The position numbers were made by a program, and so were the translations under genes. Below, in pieces: positions 10,726-19,456 of a DNA stretch of 64,000 bases. The stretch spans positions 168,723-232,722 of the forward strand of contig JACEVL010000462.1 of assembly GCA_020284085.1 (NCBI GenBank). The letters are read 5' to 3'. Origin of the DNA: Aporrectodea caliginosa. Its lineage: Eukaryota; Annelida; Clitellata; Crassiclitellata; Lumbricidae. Below the pieces are notes generated by a model. It was not told the origin of the DNA. It searched no databases and worked only from the letters and a program-made list of their open reading frames with translations. Position 1 is the stretch's first letter, and each line of letters opens with the position of its first letter.

Positions 10726-11148
10726 TGTGAACTAATGTTTTGCATATATAATGAGCACAGGTGTTCTTTAGGTTGATATATATATATAATGTGTATCGAT
10801 TGTTAAGCGTTTTAGTCTTAGGCCTTAGTTGCGCTGTCGGCTCGTGGGCGCTTGGCCTAAAGTAGCCTAAACATTGGCTGACGGTAGATTCTCTTTACAC
10901 GTGCAGTTAGCGCGCCAAACTTAGAAACTGCTGATGACAGTAAATTTGAACAATACAGTGTAGTACAGTTGTTTTAATGCAAGAGTTGAGTTGTTGTTAT
11001 TAAACTGTGTTTGAAGAAAGAAAGAAACATTCAAAGAACTGTGTCAATTTAATTCTTAAACAGTTAGAAGACGTTGAGCAATTTATATGTAGAGATAAGG
11101 AAAGTTCTTGAGGTAGGTCACAACTAAGAAAGAAAAGAGTTGGTGACA
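10726..11148 (+). repeat. 3' LTR of the Gmr1-like element
   Basis: Same 423 bases as 4484-4906, offset by 6242. It is followed at once by the target duplication ACAGA. Confidence 0.95.
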
Positions 11149-11340
11149 ACAGATGACTGAGCAGAACTTACAGACATAATAATATACAAGAAATACCTGG
11201 TTAGTCAAGACCAGTGTGTTAACGAACGCCTCAGAACGTTAGGTAAGTCTTAAGTTGAGAATAATATATTGATAGAGATGACTGAGCAGAACTGGATCCG
11301 AAGACCAGTGTGAAGGAACGCCTCAGGTGGCTGCGTCGCT
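11149..11340 (+). repeat. Host repeat resuming after the LTR element, partly duplicated
   Basis: The string GATGACTGAGCAGAACT occurs at about 11152 and again at 11276. GGTAAGTCTTAAGTTGAGAA occurs at 4447 and at 11242. The pre-insertion site was therefore a local direct duplication of the long-unit repeat, about 120 bp apart. Confidence 0.7.
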
Positions 11341-11379
11341 AGAAGTCTATGAGAGAGGCGCTACATAAATTGTTGATTT

Positions 11380-11620
11380 CATAACATAGCGTCCAAAAGC
11401 CCACAATAGAGTAATACCATGCTGACAGTTTGGCTCGGAAAACATTCATAATGCGGATGATTTATAATGTAGTTTAACGCCAGGGATAGTTGCATATTTC
11501 GACTTTTATGGTCTGTTCGGCTTCCCTATACCACAAAAGTAACTGCTTTGTAAACCAAAATGCGCTTAGCAATTGGTATAATAAAGAATACACACTTACT
11601 TACTTACTTACTTACTTAGC
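11380..11620 (+). mobile_element. 5'-truncated LINE 3' end with (CTTA)n tail
   Basis: The frame resembling RPKAHNRVIP is followed by a 3' UTR containing CCAAAATGCGCTTAGCA and a tail AATAAAGAATACACACTTACTTAC. It aligns with the end of the larger copy at 50130-51015, which encodes LRPKTHNRIIP and ends in the same tail. It is a Jockey/CR1-like remnant. Confidence 0.75.
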
Positions 11621-11639
11621 TTGCAAATGGGATTGCGAA

Positions 11640-12070
11640 TGAGGTCTTGTGCATTATGATACCGGAACAATTACATAAGTCATTACATAAGAATTAAGAA
11701 ACTGTCATTACCGATGCAGAAGTGAACAAATTTATGAGAATGTTCTAACTGTGTGTCGTAGGCCTACCCTACTTTTCGTACCCTTTGCAAATAAAACGTC
11801 GTGTATCACCTGACTTTTCATATTAGTTGTCAACGATTAATCATACTAAGGATTATTAATGCTATTACATAAAAAGCTTCCATTGCAATTCTAGTGTGCA
11901 AGGCATCAACCGATGGCGCACCAACACCACGCCGTAATCAGATCAATATCCAACAGACGACTAGTTGGCTAAGACAGAGAGGCAGAGGAGTGGTTAACCA
12001 ATTTGAAAATGGTAAGTTGAGAACGCAAGAGAGTAAGTGGGCTGCAACCTCTCTGGTTCATTCTATAAAC
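11640..12070 (+). repeat. Long-unit repeat, copy F
   Basis: It shares CTTGTGCATTATGAT, CCCTTTGCAAA, CCGATGGCGCACCAA and a GTAAGT (12012-12017) in the same order as copies at 15255, 20534 and 26742. An ATG at 11913 starts the MAHQ-type short frame, but a stop breaks it after about 19 codons. Confidence 0.7.
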
Positions 12071-12640
12071 TCATCAAAATGGACCGCTTGAGATCCGTGC
12101 GCAGGTCTTTCATTTCACACTTAAAAACTCCTCTTCCACAAACCATCCTCTGATCCCTACTCTTCCCCTTACCCCCTTACCTCTCCCATCCGTCCCAATC
12201 CTAAACAACACCCATCGCACCCGTCTGACTCTATGTCTGCCTGACTGACCAAATTATTGTCAGGTGTACCGCGTCATACCCACGTAAAATAAATAATAAC
12301 TTCCAGAAAAAAAATTTATCGCAATTTACTGCACAATAATGCCAAAGGGTCCATTTGGACCCAATGGGAGTTCCCAGCTCAGTCCGCCGCTGTTTCTGTG
12401 CCGTCTACCGTCCGAAAATGAACAGGCCGAAATTTTGGAACCATGGTCTGGAAAGGGTTAATTTAACTCGGAAAGGGTTAATTTAATTCGGAACCGCTTC
12501 TGATCTTATATACCTGCCCATCGACCGTGTTTTGACTGAGCGTCTGCGACTGAGCCTTTTTTGAGCGCTGTATGAATCTCCTGATTACGTTTATTCTTGC
12601 GGTGTGTCAGCTGTTTTTTGTGTGCCAATAAACGAATATA
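12071..12640. other. Non-coding stretch, nothing identified
   Basis: No gene is seen. The only structure is a direct repeat of GGAAAGGGTTAATTTAA near 12450-12490. It looks like a partial piggyBac-style end, but no partner end was found. Confidence 0.5.
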
Positions 12641-12830
12641 ATAATATTCTGGTATGATAAGTTCGACGTCAACAACCGTGAAAGCCGCACGATGTCGCTG
12701 AACACTGGATAATGCGATGGTCTCGTTAGACACCTTTACAAAGCCATCAACCGACGATATAAATTCAACATCCGCGTTTTATTTTAAATCATAAACTTTC
12801 CAATTTGTCAAGGCTTTAAGATTAACACGA
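12641..12830 (+). repeat. Module B copy
   Basis: Leader AAGTTCGACGTCAAC...GATGTCGCTGAACA, then TTAGACACCTTTACAA and CGATATAAATTCA near 12755. The order is the same as in other B modules. Confidence 0.65.
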
Positions 12831-12965
12831 CTTCAAAGGCTCTGATATTCAAGCATAATAATAATTACACGGTATTGGTTGATACGAAGTGATGCGAAGT
12901 GAAGTGTTGTAGTGTGGTGAGCTGTGGTGTGGCAAGGTATACGGTATGATATGATAAGATACGCT

Positions 12966-13130
12966 ATTATGGTATGATTTATTATATGTATTGTATTGTA
13001 TTCAAACATTAATAAAGCGCCTCTCATAGGGTGAACCATTCAGAGGCGCGCTTAGTGCGCAAGGCCAAAGAGAAGAAAAAGGTTTCGAGAAAAGCAAAGG
13101 TGGAAGAGAGGTTACTAGCTAGAATTCGAG
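12966..13130 (-). mobile_element. LINE 3' end fragment, minus strand
   Basis: Plus-strand GTATTGTATTGTATTCAAAC, then AAAGCGCCTCTCATAG and CATTCAGAGGCGC, matches the tail region of the minus-strand LINE at 57690-58105. It also matches the 3' end of SINE family A. No coding part was recognised with confidence. Confidence 0.5.
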
Positions 13131-13234
13131 AGCGAGTAGATGGAGACAACGCATATGGTATGGTAATGATATACTGCTATCTGGTGCATATAAAGAAGCT
13201 ACCGCCAAGGATGGAATTAAATATCATTAGATCA

Positions 13235-13400
13235 TAAGTTAAACAGAGGATGACGTAACTGGCTTTAACAATCACAGAATGGCGCTAAACAATAGATATT
13301 TTTGAACACCTTTTACAAGGTTTCGTCCGACGGTATAAATACAGGAAATGCGTTTTTATTACCTAGTACATTTCAAACTCATTTTAATCCTGACATAATT
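13235..13400 (+). repeat. Module B copy
   Basis: TGACGTAACTGGCTTTAACA, ATGGCGCTAAACAATAGAT, ACACCTTTTACAAGG and CGGTATAAATACAG lie in the standard B-module order. Confidence 0.65.
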
Positions 13401-13409
13401 AGCAAATGC

Positions 13410-13641
13410 CATGGGGCGCGGTGGTGTAGGTGTATGTTCGGTGCCTTGCAGCTGGAGGGTTGCGGGTTCGAATCCACCTCAAGCCGCCGCGTAGGGACCC
13501 TGGGCAAGTCCTTCACTCGCAATTGCTCATGCGCTTCGGCGTGAAACTCCGACTCAGTGTCCTCACTGTAGTCGGGAGCGCCTCTGAGTAGAAATCTTGA
13601 AGGGGCGCTATATAAATATCTGAACTAAACTGAACTAACAT
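13410..13641 (+). mobile_element. tRNA-derived SINE, family A, copy 2
   Basis: GGGGCGCGGTGGTGTAGGTG (A box region) and GGGTTCGAATCCACCTC (B box) form the tRNA-like head. The central GTAGGGACCCTGGGCAAGTC resembles the CORE domain of CORE-SINEs such as MIR. The 3' part reads GGAGCGCCTCTGAGTAG...AGGGGCGCTATATAAAT. It is nearly collinear with copy 3 at 23921. Confidence 0.85.
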
Positions 13642-13689
13642 TTGTTAAAATATACAAGTTCATGGTTAATACAATAATTACGTCATAAT

Positions 13690-14215
13690 GACGTAATTTC
13701 TATCAAAATTCAAGTGTTAAAGATGAAAAAAATTGGTGCATCGGCTCTTGGTAAAAAAGGAAATCCATTTCACACAACCTGGTGCGAAACAGCTGAAGCT
13801 CATTACCGGGATTGTTTGCTGTCGGAAAATTATTGCCTGATATCAGGGAATATTCGAATTATTACACATTTTAAAATGGCGCTCCAGCTCACCGAGCTCT
13901 TGAAACTCTTGAAACTGATGTTCTGCAGACAAAGGAGACTCTAAATTTCACACCTCCTAATCTTTGACCGCCAATCAGCCCGGACTTAAATCCGGTTGAT
14001 TACAAGATACGGAGACCAATGCAAGAGAAGGTTTACAGGACAAAAAGCATGGACAGTGAAGGACCCTGTGAGCGAATCGTTAATGACTGGGATGAATTTG
14101 ATCGGATGGTTATTGGTGCTGCTATTGGCCAATGGCGCGCGCGACTTGAAGCTTGCGCTGAGGCTGAAGGCGGACACTTTGAACACACCTTGTAGTTGGA
14201 TATTATTCAAATATT
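13690..14215 (+). pseudogene. Degenerate Tc1/mariner-superfamily transposase (C-terminal half)
   Basis: Across frames the plus strand reads a catalytic-region signature GAPAHRA (near 13880). It then reads ISPDLNPVDYKI (near 13975) and a C-terminus like IGQWRARLEACAEAEGGHFEH ending at the stop near 14195. These are hallmark segments of mariner/IS630-type transposases: the second Asp with its GAPAH context and the SPDLNPxDY third Asp. Frame changes and stops break it, and the N-terminal DNA-binding part is largely missing. It is a fossil. No clear terminal repeats were found. Confidence 0.75.
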
Positions 14216-14404
14216 AAAAATCAAATGAAACTAAAATTTATTATTGATAATTATTATAATTATAACATTAAAAATAACAGTGAAAGTTTTATATGATTTT
14301 CGTGCCGTATTTAACAGTGGAATTTTTATGCAAATGACATCATTATGACGCCATTATTGGATGACAGGAACTTTTTTTATTTTAGACAATGTTAGTTAAT
14401 TATG

Positions 14405-14870
14405 TACAATACAATACAATACACATTTAAAGCGCGCTTTAACAAGACAAGTCTTGCGCGAGAGCGTTTGCGCTGTGTTCTTAGCCATAGTGTAATGAGA
14501 ATAGATGAGTTTTTAATTTTGATTTAAATTGGGTAGCAGATGAACATTGACGGATTGTAGCTGGAAGATTGTTCCATTCTCTGGGTAGGGAGACAGCAAA
14601 AGCACGATTTCCTAACTTCCTCTTGGTGCGAAGAACGGTAAAGTCTCCTCGCGTGGCCCATCTGAGTCCTCTAGGTCCTCAAGGATTTGAAACAGAGCAT
14701 GACACGACCATGGATGTCATATATGAGGGGGAGTTTCCACAATGGATATGATACATGAGGAGGGAGATTTTGAAAGCAATACGGGCGCGAATGGGAAGCC
14801 AGTGTAGTTGTTGAAGAGAATGTGTGATGTGGTCTCTGGGATATGTCAGGACCAAAACGGTTTTGGAATT
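14405..14870 (-). mobile_element. CR1/L2-like LINE 3' fragment (RT C-terminus)
   Basis: The minus strand encodes LQQLHWLPIRARIAFKISLL near 14830. After a stop or small frame break it encodes RKLGNRAFAVSLPREWNNLP and FKSKLKTHLFSLH near 14500. These are conserved C-terminal segments of CR1/L2-clade reverse transcriptase ORFs. The 3' end runs into (ATTGT)n at 14405-14425. It is broken by at least one stop. Confidence 0.8.
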
Positions 14871-14944
14871 TAAAAAATCGATGAATATTTACTAGTTTAT
14901 TTTCATGATACCAGGATGGGTCCCTTTTCCCCCGGACACAGAGT

Positions 14945-15254
14945 ATAATATGCCAAACAAATCTTTGTCGACGGGAACGGCCTGTTTTCATAAGCTGTCG
15001 TTAAACTGTGGATTCAATCCAATCTCAACTCCGCCACTGTTCGCTTTCTGACAGTGCCTGGATGAAGGAGGAGGGCGACGCTAGTGATCTTTGTTATCAC
15101 ACAGTGTCGTTAAACTGAAATTACCACTAATCTCAACTCCGCCACTGTTTGCACTTTGGCAGTGCCAGTCCCAAGCCTGGATGAAGCGGGAGGACGACGC
15201 TTATGATCTTTGTTATCACAGTGTCGTTAAACTGAAACGACTACTTCTACAACC
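14945..15254 (+). repeat. Tandem pair of A modules
   Basis: Two adjacent copies, about 109 bp apart, read TCTCAACTCCGCCACTG..., a CAGTGCC...CCTGGATGAAG hairpin, GGGCGACGCT...GATCTTTGTTATCACA, then GTGTCGTTAAACTGAAA. This is the clearest tandem arrangement of the A module. Confidence 0.75.
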
Positions 15255-16078
15255 TCTAGAAGCGTGTGAGTTTATACGTAGACTAAGGTTGACGTAAATG
15301 CACCTTTGAGCAAACAATAGGCCTATGTTGATAAACAATGAAAGATTTTTACCATCCGGTGATGGCAGTCCGAAAGCTGTAATAAGGAGGAGGGCAATGT
15401 TTAGCAGAAACTACCCATGACTATGGAAATTATTATATCGAATTCGAGCACAAGGTAATTCTAGACTTTGACAATCACAAGACGTTGTTAAACGATAGAT
15501 AATTCAGTGCTCATCTTAAACACCTTTCTCATGCCTTCATCTGACGCTATAATTCTAGCAATTGCGCTTAATCGCCAGGATCGCACAGAAAACATGGTCA
15601 CAAAGCAAGGTCGATATCAACGGCACGTCACGCTGATAAACAACTGAAAACGGTCTACCATTTCCTCGTGCCAGTCTGAAGTCTGGGTTTGGAGGAGGGG
15701 ACGCAAAAATCTCTCTTTATCACACAGCGTCGTTAAAAAGTAACTATACGAAATGTCTTTAAGATTATCGACTTCCTATAAAGTGACCATCGACTGAGGT
15801 TTTGTGCATTATGATTTCGGCGCTATAGAAGTCATTACATTGGAAGGCTACCGATGCAGGAGCGCAAAAGGCATAAGTATTTATTCTATGTTTTCCTGAG
15901 TACCATACGGTATCCCTACTTCTTCGTTCCCTTTGCAAACGATGTCCGTGACTTTTCCAACCAGTGGTAAGCAAAATTAATTATACTCCGATTGGGGTAA
16001 GAGGTGTCTAATGTAGCCTACTAGGGATCAGCCGATCCCAGGAAACGCTTTAAGGAAGATCGGTCAGCTAAAAGAGAG

Positions 16079-16080
<2 letters not shown>
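15255..16080 (+). repeat. Long-unit repeat, copy A (duplicated at 26742-27507)
   Basis: About 0.8 kb aligns end to end with 26742-27507. It includes GCGTGTGAGTTTAT, ACCATCCGGTGATG, CTCACGCCTTCATC-type leader, GACGCTATAATT, AACATGGTCACAAAGCAAGG, GATTATCGACTTCCTATAAA and GATGCAGGAGCGCAAAAGGC. Similarity is high enough to read without gaps over tens of bases. No gene is inside. Confidence 0.8.
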
Positions 16081-16117
<37 letters not shown>

Positions 16118-16265
16118 AAACATGGTCACAAAGCAAGGTCGATATCAACGGCACGTGACGCTGATAGACAACTGAAAACGGTCTACCATTTCCTCGTGCC
16201 AGTCTGAAGTCTGGGACAGACAGACAGAGACAGAGACAGACAGACAGAGACAGAGACAGAGACAA
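16074..16265 (+). repeat. (ACAG)n microsatellite holding a 100-bp copy of the nearby repeat
   Basis: ACAG runs at 16078-16116 and 16215-16262 bracket about 100 bases (16116-16215). Those bases differ from 15591-15694 at only about two sites by eye. Confidence 0.85.
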
Positions 16266-16439
16266 TGAAATTTAACAAAGTTATTTGTAATAGCTGAACA
16301 AAGGTGTCGGAACGCCGTTCCAGAGCGTTCCGTATGAAGAAAGCCATGCTGCTATCACAATTACTATTACTAATAGTAACTATAACGACTGATACTGCAA
16401 CCACTGATACTACTGAGGGACCTGGGAACCGATTGGTCA

Positions 16440-16560
16440 GAGAACTCAACTAGTAATGCGGGGAGTAGATCCTCCTCCGCTTAGAAAGTTATTGTGTATG
16501 AACCTCATTCAAGTCCTTCGCTCACAGTTGCTTTAGTGCCTCAGAATCGTTAAAAAGAAA
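16440..16560 (+). mobile_element. SINE family B, 5'-truncated
   Basis: B-box remnant GTAGATCCTCCTCCGCTTAG, then the body TTATTGTGTATGAACCTCAT, CAAGTCCTTCGCTCACAGTT and GTGCCTCAGAATCGTTAAAA. It is the same body as the copies at 21611 and 53626. Confidence 0.65.
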
Positions 16561-16609
16561 ATACTCAACCCTGTAAAAATATATCTAATTGAATATTAAT
16601 ATTAATTTA

Positions 16610-16795
16610 TGAGATAATGATGTATTTGCCCATTGCTAGCACAAGATGTCGCTAAACAACAGATAATACAGGTTTCGCCTTAGACACCTTTAACATGCTG
16701 CCTTCTGACTGTATAAATAAAGCCAAAGCTTTAATTATCTAGGTTTGATCTCGTCCCATGTATGTTTGGAAGGCCGACGCTAACGGAACCCCTTC
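16610..16795 (+). repeat. Module B copy interrupted by a LINE fragment
   Basis: GATGTCGCTAAACAACAGAT, TTAGACACCTTTAACATG and GTATAAATAAAGCCAAAG are in B-module order. The module continues beyond the inserted LINE at 17065 as CAAGCAGTTGAAAAAAACAA and, beyond the hAT element, at 19457. Confidence 0.65.
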
Positions 16796-17064
16796 TTCAT
16801 GTTCTCTGCCCTCAGGCAGGTTCGTATGTCCAACGACGCCATTTTTCTCTGTTCTCTGCTTCTCTTTTCAGTCCGCTGTATCCCTCCTCTGCCAACATCC
16901 AGTCCAGTAGCATTGTTCTTGGCCTACCTCGCATCTTTTTCCCCTCCATTCTTCCCTCAATGATGTCTCTTAGTAGGGTGTCGCTCCTTAAGATGTGTCC
17001 TATCCATTTCTTCTGCCGCCCACGTATAGTGCCTATCAGTGATCTCGTCCCATGAACCCGGAAC
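16796..17064 (-). mobile_element. RTE-like LINE C-terminal fragment
   Basis: The minus strand encodes [12 protein letters not shown], then [20 protein letters not shown] and [13 protein letters not shown]. This is the typical extreme C-terminus of RTE-like endonuclease-reverse transcriptase proteins. The frame is open for 86 codons. Flanking bases CGGAACCCC occur on both sides, as does GATCTCGTCCCATG (16747 and 17041). They may be a target duplication with an internal deletion. Confidence 0.75.
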
Positions 17065-17919
17065 CCCAAGCAGTTGAAAAAAACAATGGATCAATGTCTA
17101 GCAGTGGCGGCACTACACCAGGGCATGCCAGGGCAAATGCCCTGGTCAAAAAGCCTTTGCCCTGGTCGTTGCCCTGCCAACATTTTTGGCTGTATTATAC
17201 ATCCAAAAATTTTGCTATGCAGCCTGTATGGCCTGACGGATGACGGATGCTTGATGATACACGACACACAACTGCAGGGCCACAGACGTATATATGTAGT
17301 ATGTATGTGTGGTGTCTGTCTAACAGTCTAAGTCAGCTAAACATGTGTGTCGAGTAGAATGTCATAGTAGAAGCGAACACTCAGTTGTACATTTGTACAT
17401 ATACAGGCAGAGATTATATTCTTCCATTCAGGCGTGAAACCACGTGCCCTTCGTAACCTTTAACTTTAACCTATCCTTTTAGTATCACTCTGCTCCAGCA
17501 AAGAATGCTTGAAATAATATATACGTCCTCTGTCTGTATGTCTGTCTGTCTGTCTCTGTGTCTCTCTCTATATATATACATATATACAAATATTGTATAT
17601 AGATACACACATATATATATATATAACATTATGTGTATATATAGATAATGTTTGCATATATAATATATGTATAATTATTTATATATATCGCAGTCTCTGT
17701 CTCATCCTGTCTCTTTGTACAAGCCATGGTTAAAAAAGCCTGTATACATATGTGCACACTATACAGAGCCCATGGCATCCTACTGGTCCGTTTGAAGACG
17801 ATGGAAGCGGGAGGCCTATTGTCCAGTCTCCAGTCATAAAACAGCCGCTATATTCATTCGTTTACTGTACTTTTAAATATAATACCTAAACGAAAATTAT
17901 CATCATCAGCCATGTTTCT

Positions 17920-18560
17920 TTGAAACATAAGTACACTGCTGGCATTCAGAAAAGAGCAGAGGAAAGTCGAAACTTGAGGCTCCTATTGTCGGTACTCCTT
18001 CTACCAAATCGTTCTTTAAGATGCAAACCTCAGGTGCTGATATTCCTGCCGCTGCAGCTGTTGTGGAGAATGCAGATACAGCGGAGGAAGAAGCCGATGT
18101 TAGTTCACTTTGTTCCGATGTGCCAAGTGACAACTTTCAAGGGGAAACAGACGTCATTAGAGATGAGGAAATTGACATTACTTCAAATTCAACTGCTACC
18201 CCCGTCTCTGATTTATTTAAGCTGGATTGCTCTGTCGCTACTGATCGGGCATACTTTTCTTCCACTATCGCATCTGCTTCCTTAAGAGCATAACTTTATC
18301 TCAGGGCCCATGTCATCTAGTGGTCCGTTTGAAGAAGATGGAAGCGTGAGGATATATTGTCAGTAGCAAACACTACTATACTTCTCTACTGGAAACCTGA
18401 AAGTTACTAGAGATTGGTTGTGCTTCTCGCCATATTATATAGACAAGAGAATTAGACCACATTGCCACAACTGTAGGTTATTTGCAGACAGGACAAACTC
18501 TAATCTTCAGTGTAAGTGGATTGATGGCGTTCCTGGATCATCACGGCACTATGACAGTAG
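17920..18560 (+). pseudogene. hAT (ZMYM/TTF-finger type) transposase N-terminal remnant
   Basis: The plus strand reads KYTAGIQKRAEE and, after a frame change, TKSFFKMQTSGADIPAAAA. Together these resemble the KRKKxxxxxxLPKLNSFF start common in hAT proteins related to ZMYM genes. An acidic linker follows. Near 18415-18530 WLCFSPYYIDKR...CHNCRLFADR...CKWIDGV resembles the TTF zinc-finger pattern (W-x-YS...C-x2-C-xLF). No DDE/hATC part is present. A 60-base GGTCCGTTTGAAGA segment near 17790 recurs near 18320. Confidence 0.6.
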
Positions 18561-19085
18561 CATGTTTAGGCGGCAGTCCAATATATATTGCTCCTTCAGG
18601 CTTGAAATAGTCCCTCCCAGCAGAGGGTTCAGCCACTCGGATCCTTCTGCTCAACTTTTTCTGTCAATGGTATCCTCTTTCTTCAATCTGGGAGACCAGA
18701 TCTTGTTGTATCATGTCCCACGCCCATCTCTTCTTCTGCCGTCCACGGCTGCTGCGTCCGGTGACCTCTGCCGTCTTAATTCTTTTGATGCAACTTTCAT
18801 CCTCTCTTCTCATCACATGACCGTACCATCTCAATCTATATCCTCTCGTATTTTGTCAGTAATACATGCCACTCCCAGCGTCTTTCTGATCTAATGTCCT
18901 CCTTTCTTTTCCTATCCTTCAGCGAGACGACTCAAGTATCCACCGCAGAATTCTCATTTCTGTTCTCTCCAGGAAGCCTTCCTCTCTCCTCGTCACTGCC
19001 CAGGCCTCTGCTCCACATAATCATCATCACTGGTCTTATCATTGTCTTGTACACCTTTTCCTTGAGATGAATAAGGCACTGCAGT
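18560..19085 (-). mobile_element. LINE C-terminal fragment inside the hAT element
   Basis: The minus strand, across two or three frames, reads LKEKVYKTMIRPVMM, EMRILRWILE, RLRWYGHVMRREDE, GRSSRGRQKKRWAWDMIQQD and RRIRVAEPSAG. This is the conserved tail of RTE-like reverse transcriptases (KGKVYKTxVRP...RLRWYGHVxRR...GRPKKRW). Several frameshifts show it is dead. Lying inside the hAT borders, it either inserted into it or was captured by it. Confidence 0.75.
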
Positions 19086-19456
19086 GATGGACACAAACTA
19101 ATTTTTTAAGTTAAGCTATAACTTTTTTTCAAATAAAATAAAAAGGTTTAACCAAAAGTTAGTAATACTTCACTAAGTTCACTGAGATGTTAAAATTTGC
19201 TTTACAAATGTGAAAAAGCGTTCAGCTTCAGAGGGCGTTGCCCATCTGAGACTCTGACCTGAGAAGCATAGTAGTGCAGAGAGCCGACTTATGGCCAGCG
19301 CGGTAGCGCGAAATTAAATGGTCACCATGCATATGGTCACCATATTGCTCGATCGCGCTACGCTTGCCATAAATCGCCTCTGCACTGGCTACTTGTATGA
19401 CTGCCCTGGCTATGCCCTGGTTACAAAAAGTGTCTGGCGCCGCCACTGATGTCTAG

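Larger units (their letters stand above)
4484..11148 (+). mobile_element. Complete Gmr1-like Ty3/Gypsy LTR retrotransposon
   Basis: The element is 6665 bp with TG...CA LTRs of 423 bp that read as identical. It is flanked by a perfect 5-bp target duplication ACAGA (4479-4483 and 11149-11153). It has a tRNA-Leu-type primer binding site, one uninterrupted 1808-codon gag-pol ORF and a polypurine tract just before the 3' LTR. Domain order is capsid, zinc knuckle, protease, integrase, reverse transcriptase, RNase H. RT and RNase H resemble Ty3/Gypsy, but integrase precedes RT as in Ty1/copia. This arrangement is known from Gmr1-like elements. Identical LTRs and an open ORF imply recent insertion and possible activity. 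It landed inside an older repeat copy. Confidence 0.95.
17102..19448. mobile_element. hAT DNA transposon, 2347 bp, with 8-bp target duplication
   Basis: The left end CAGTGGCGGCACTACACCAG and the right end ...GGCGCCGCCACTG are inverted repeats. Both then continue with CCAGGGCAT-type sequence. The 8-bp direct duplication ATGTCTAG lies exactly at both borders (17094-17101 and 19449-19456), which is diagnostic of hAT transposition. Joining the flanks restores an A module (CAACGG-like, then GCCAGTCTGAAGGCTGG). Inside are a decayed hAT transposase N-terminus and a reverse-oriented LINE, so it is non-autonomous now. Confidence 0.93.

Noticed and set aside
12440..12495. piggyBac-type end (AAAGGGTTAA)
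   Set aside because: Only one orientation was found, as a short direct duplication, with no opposite end or TTAA pair.
14945..15254. Hammerhead ribozyme in the A module
   Set aside because: GTCCCAAGCC superficially recalls stem II of satellite hammerheads, but CTGATGA and the GAAA core are missing in all copies checked.
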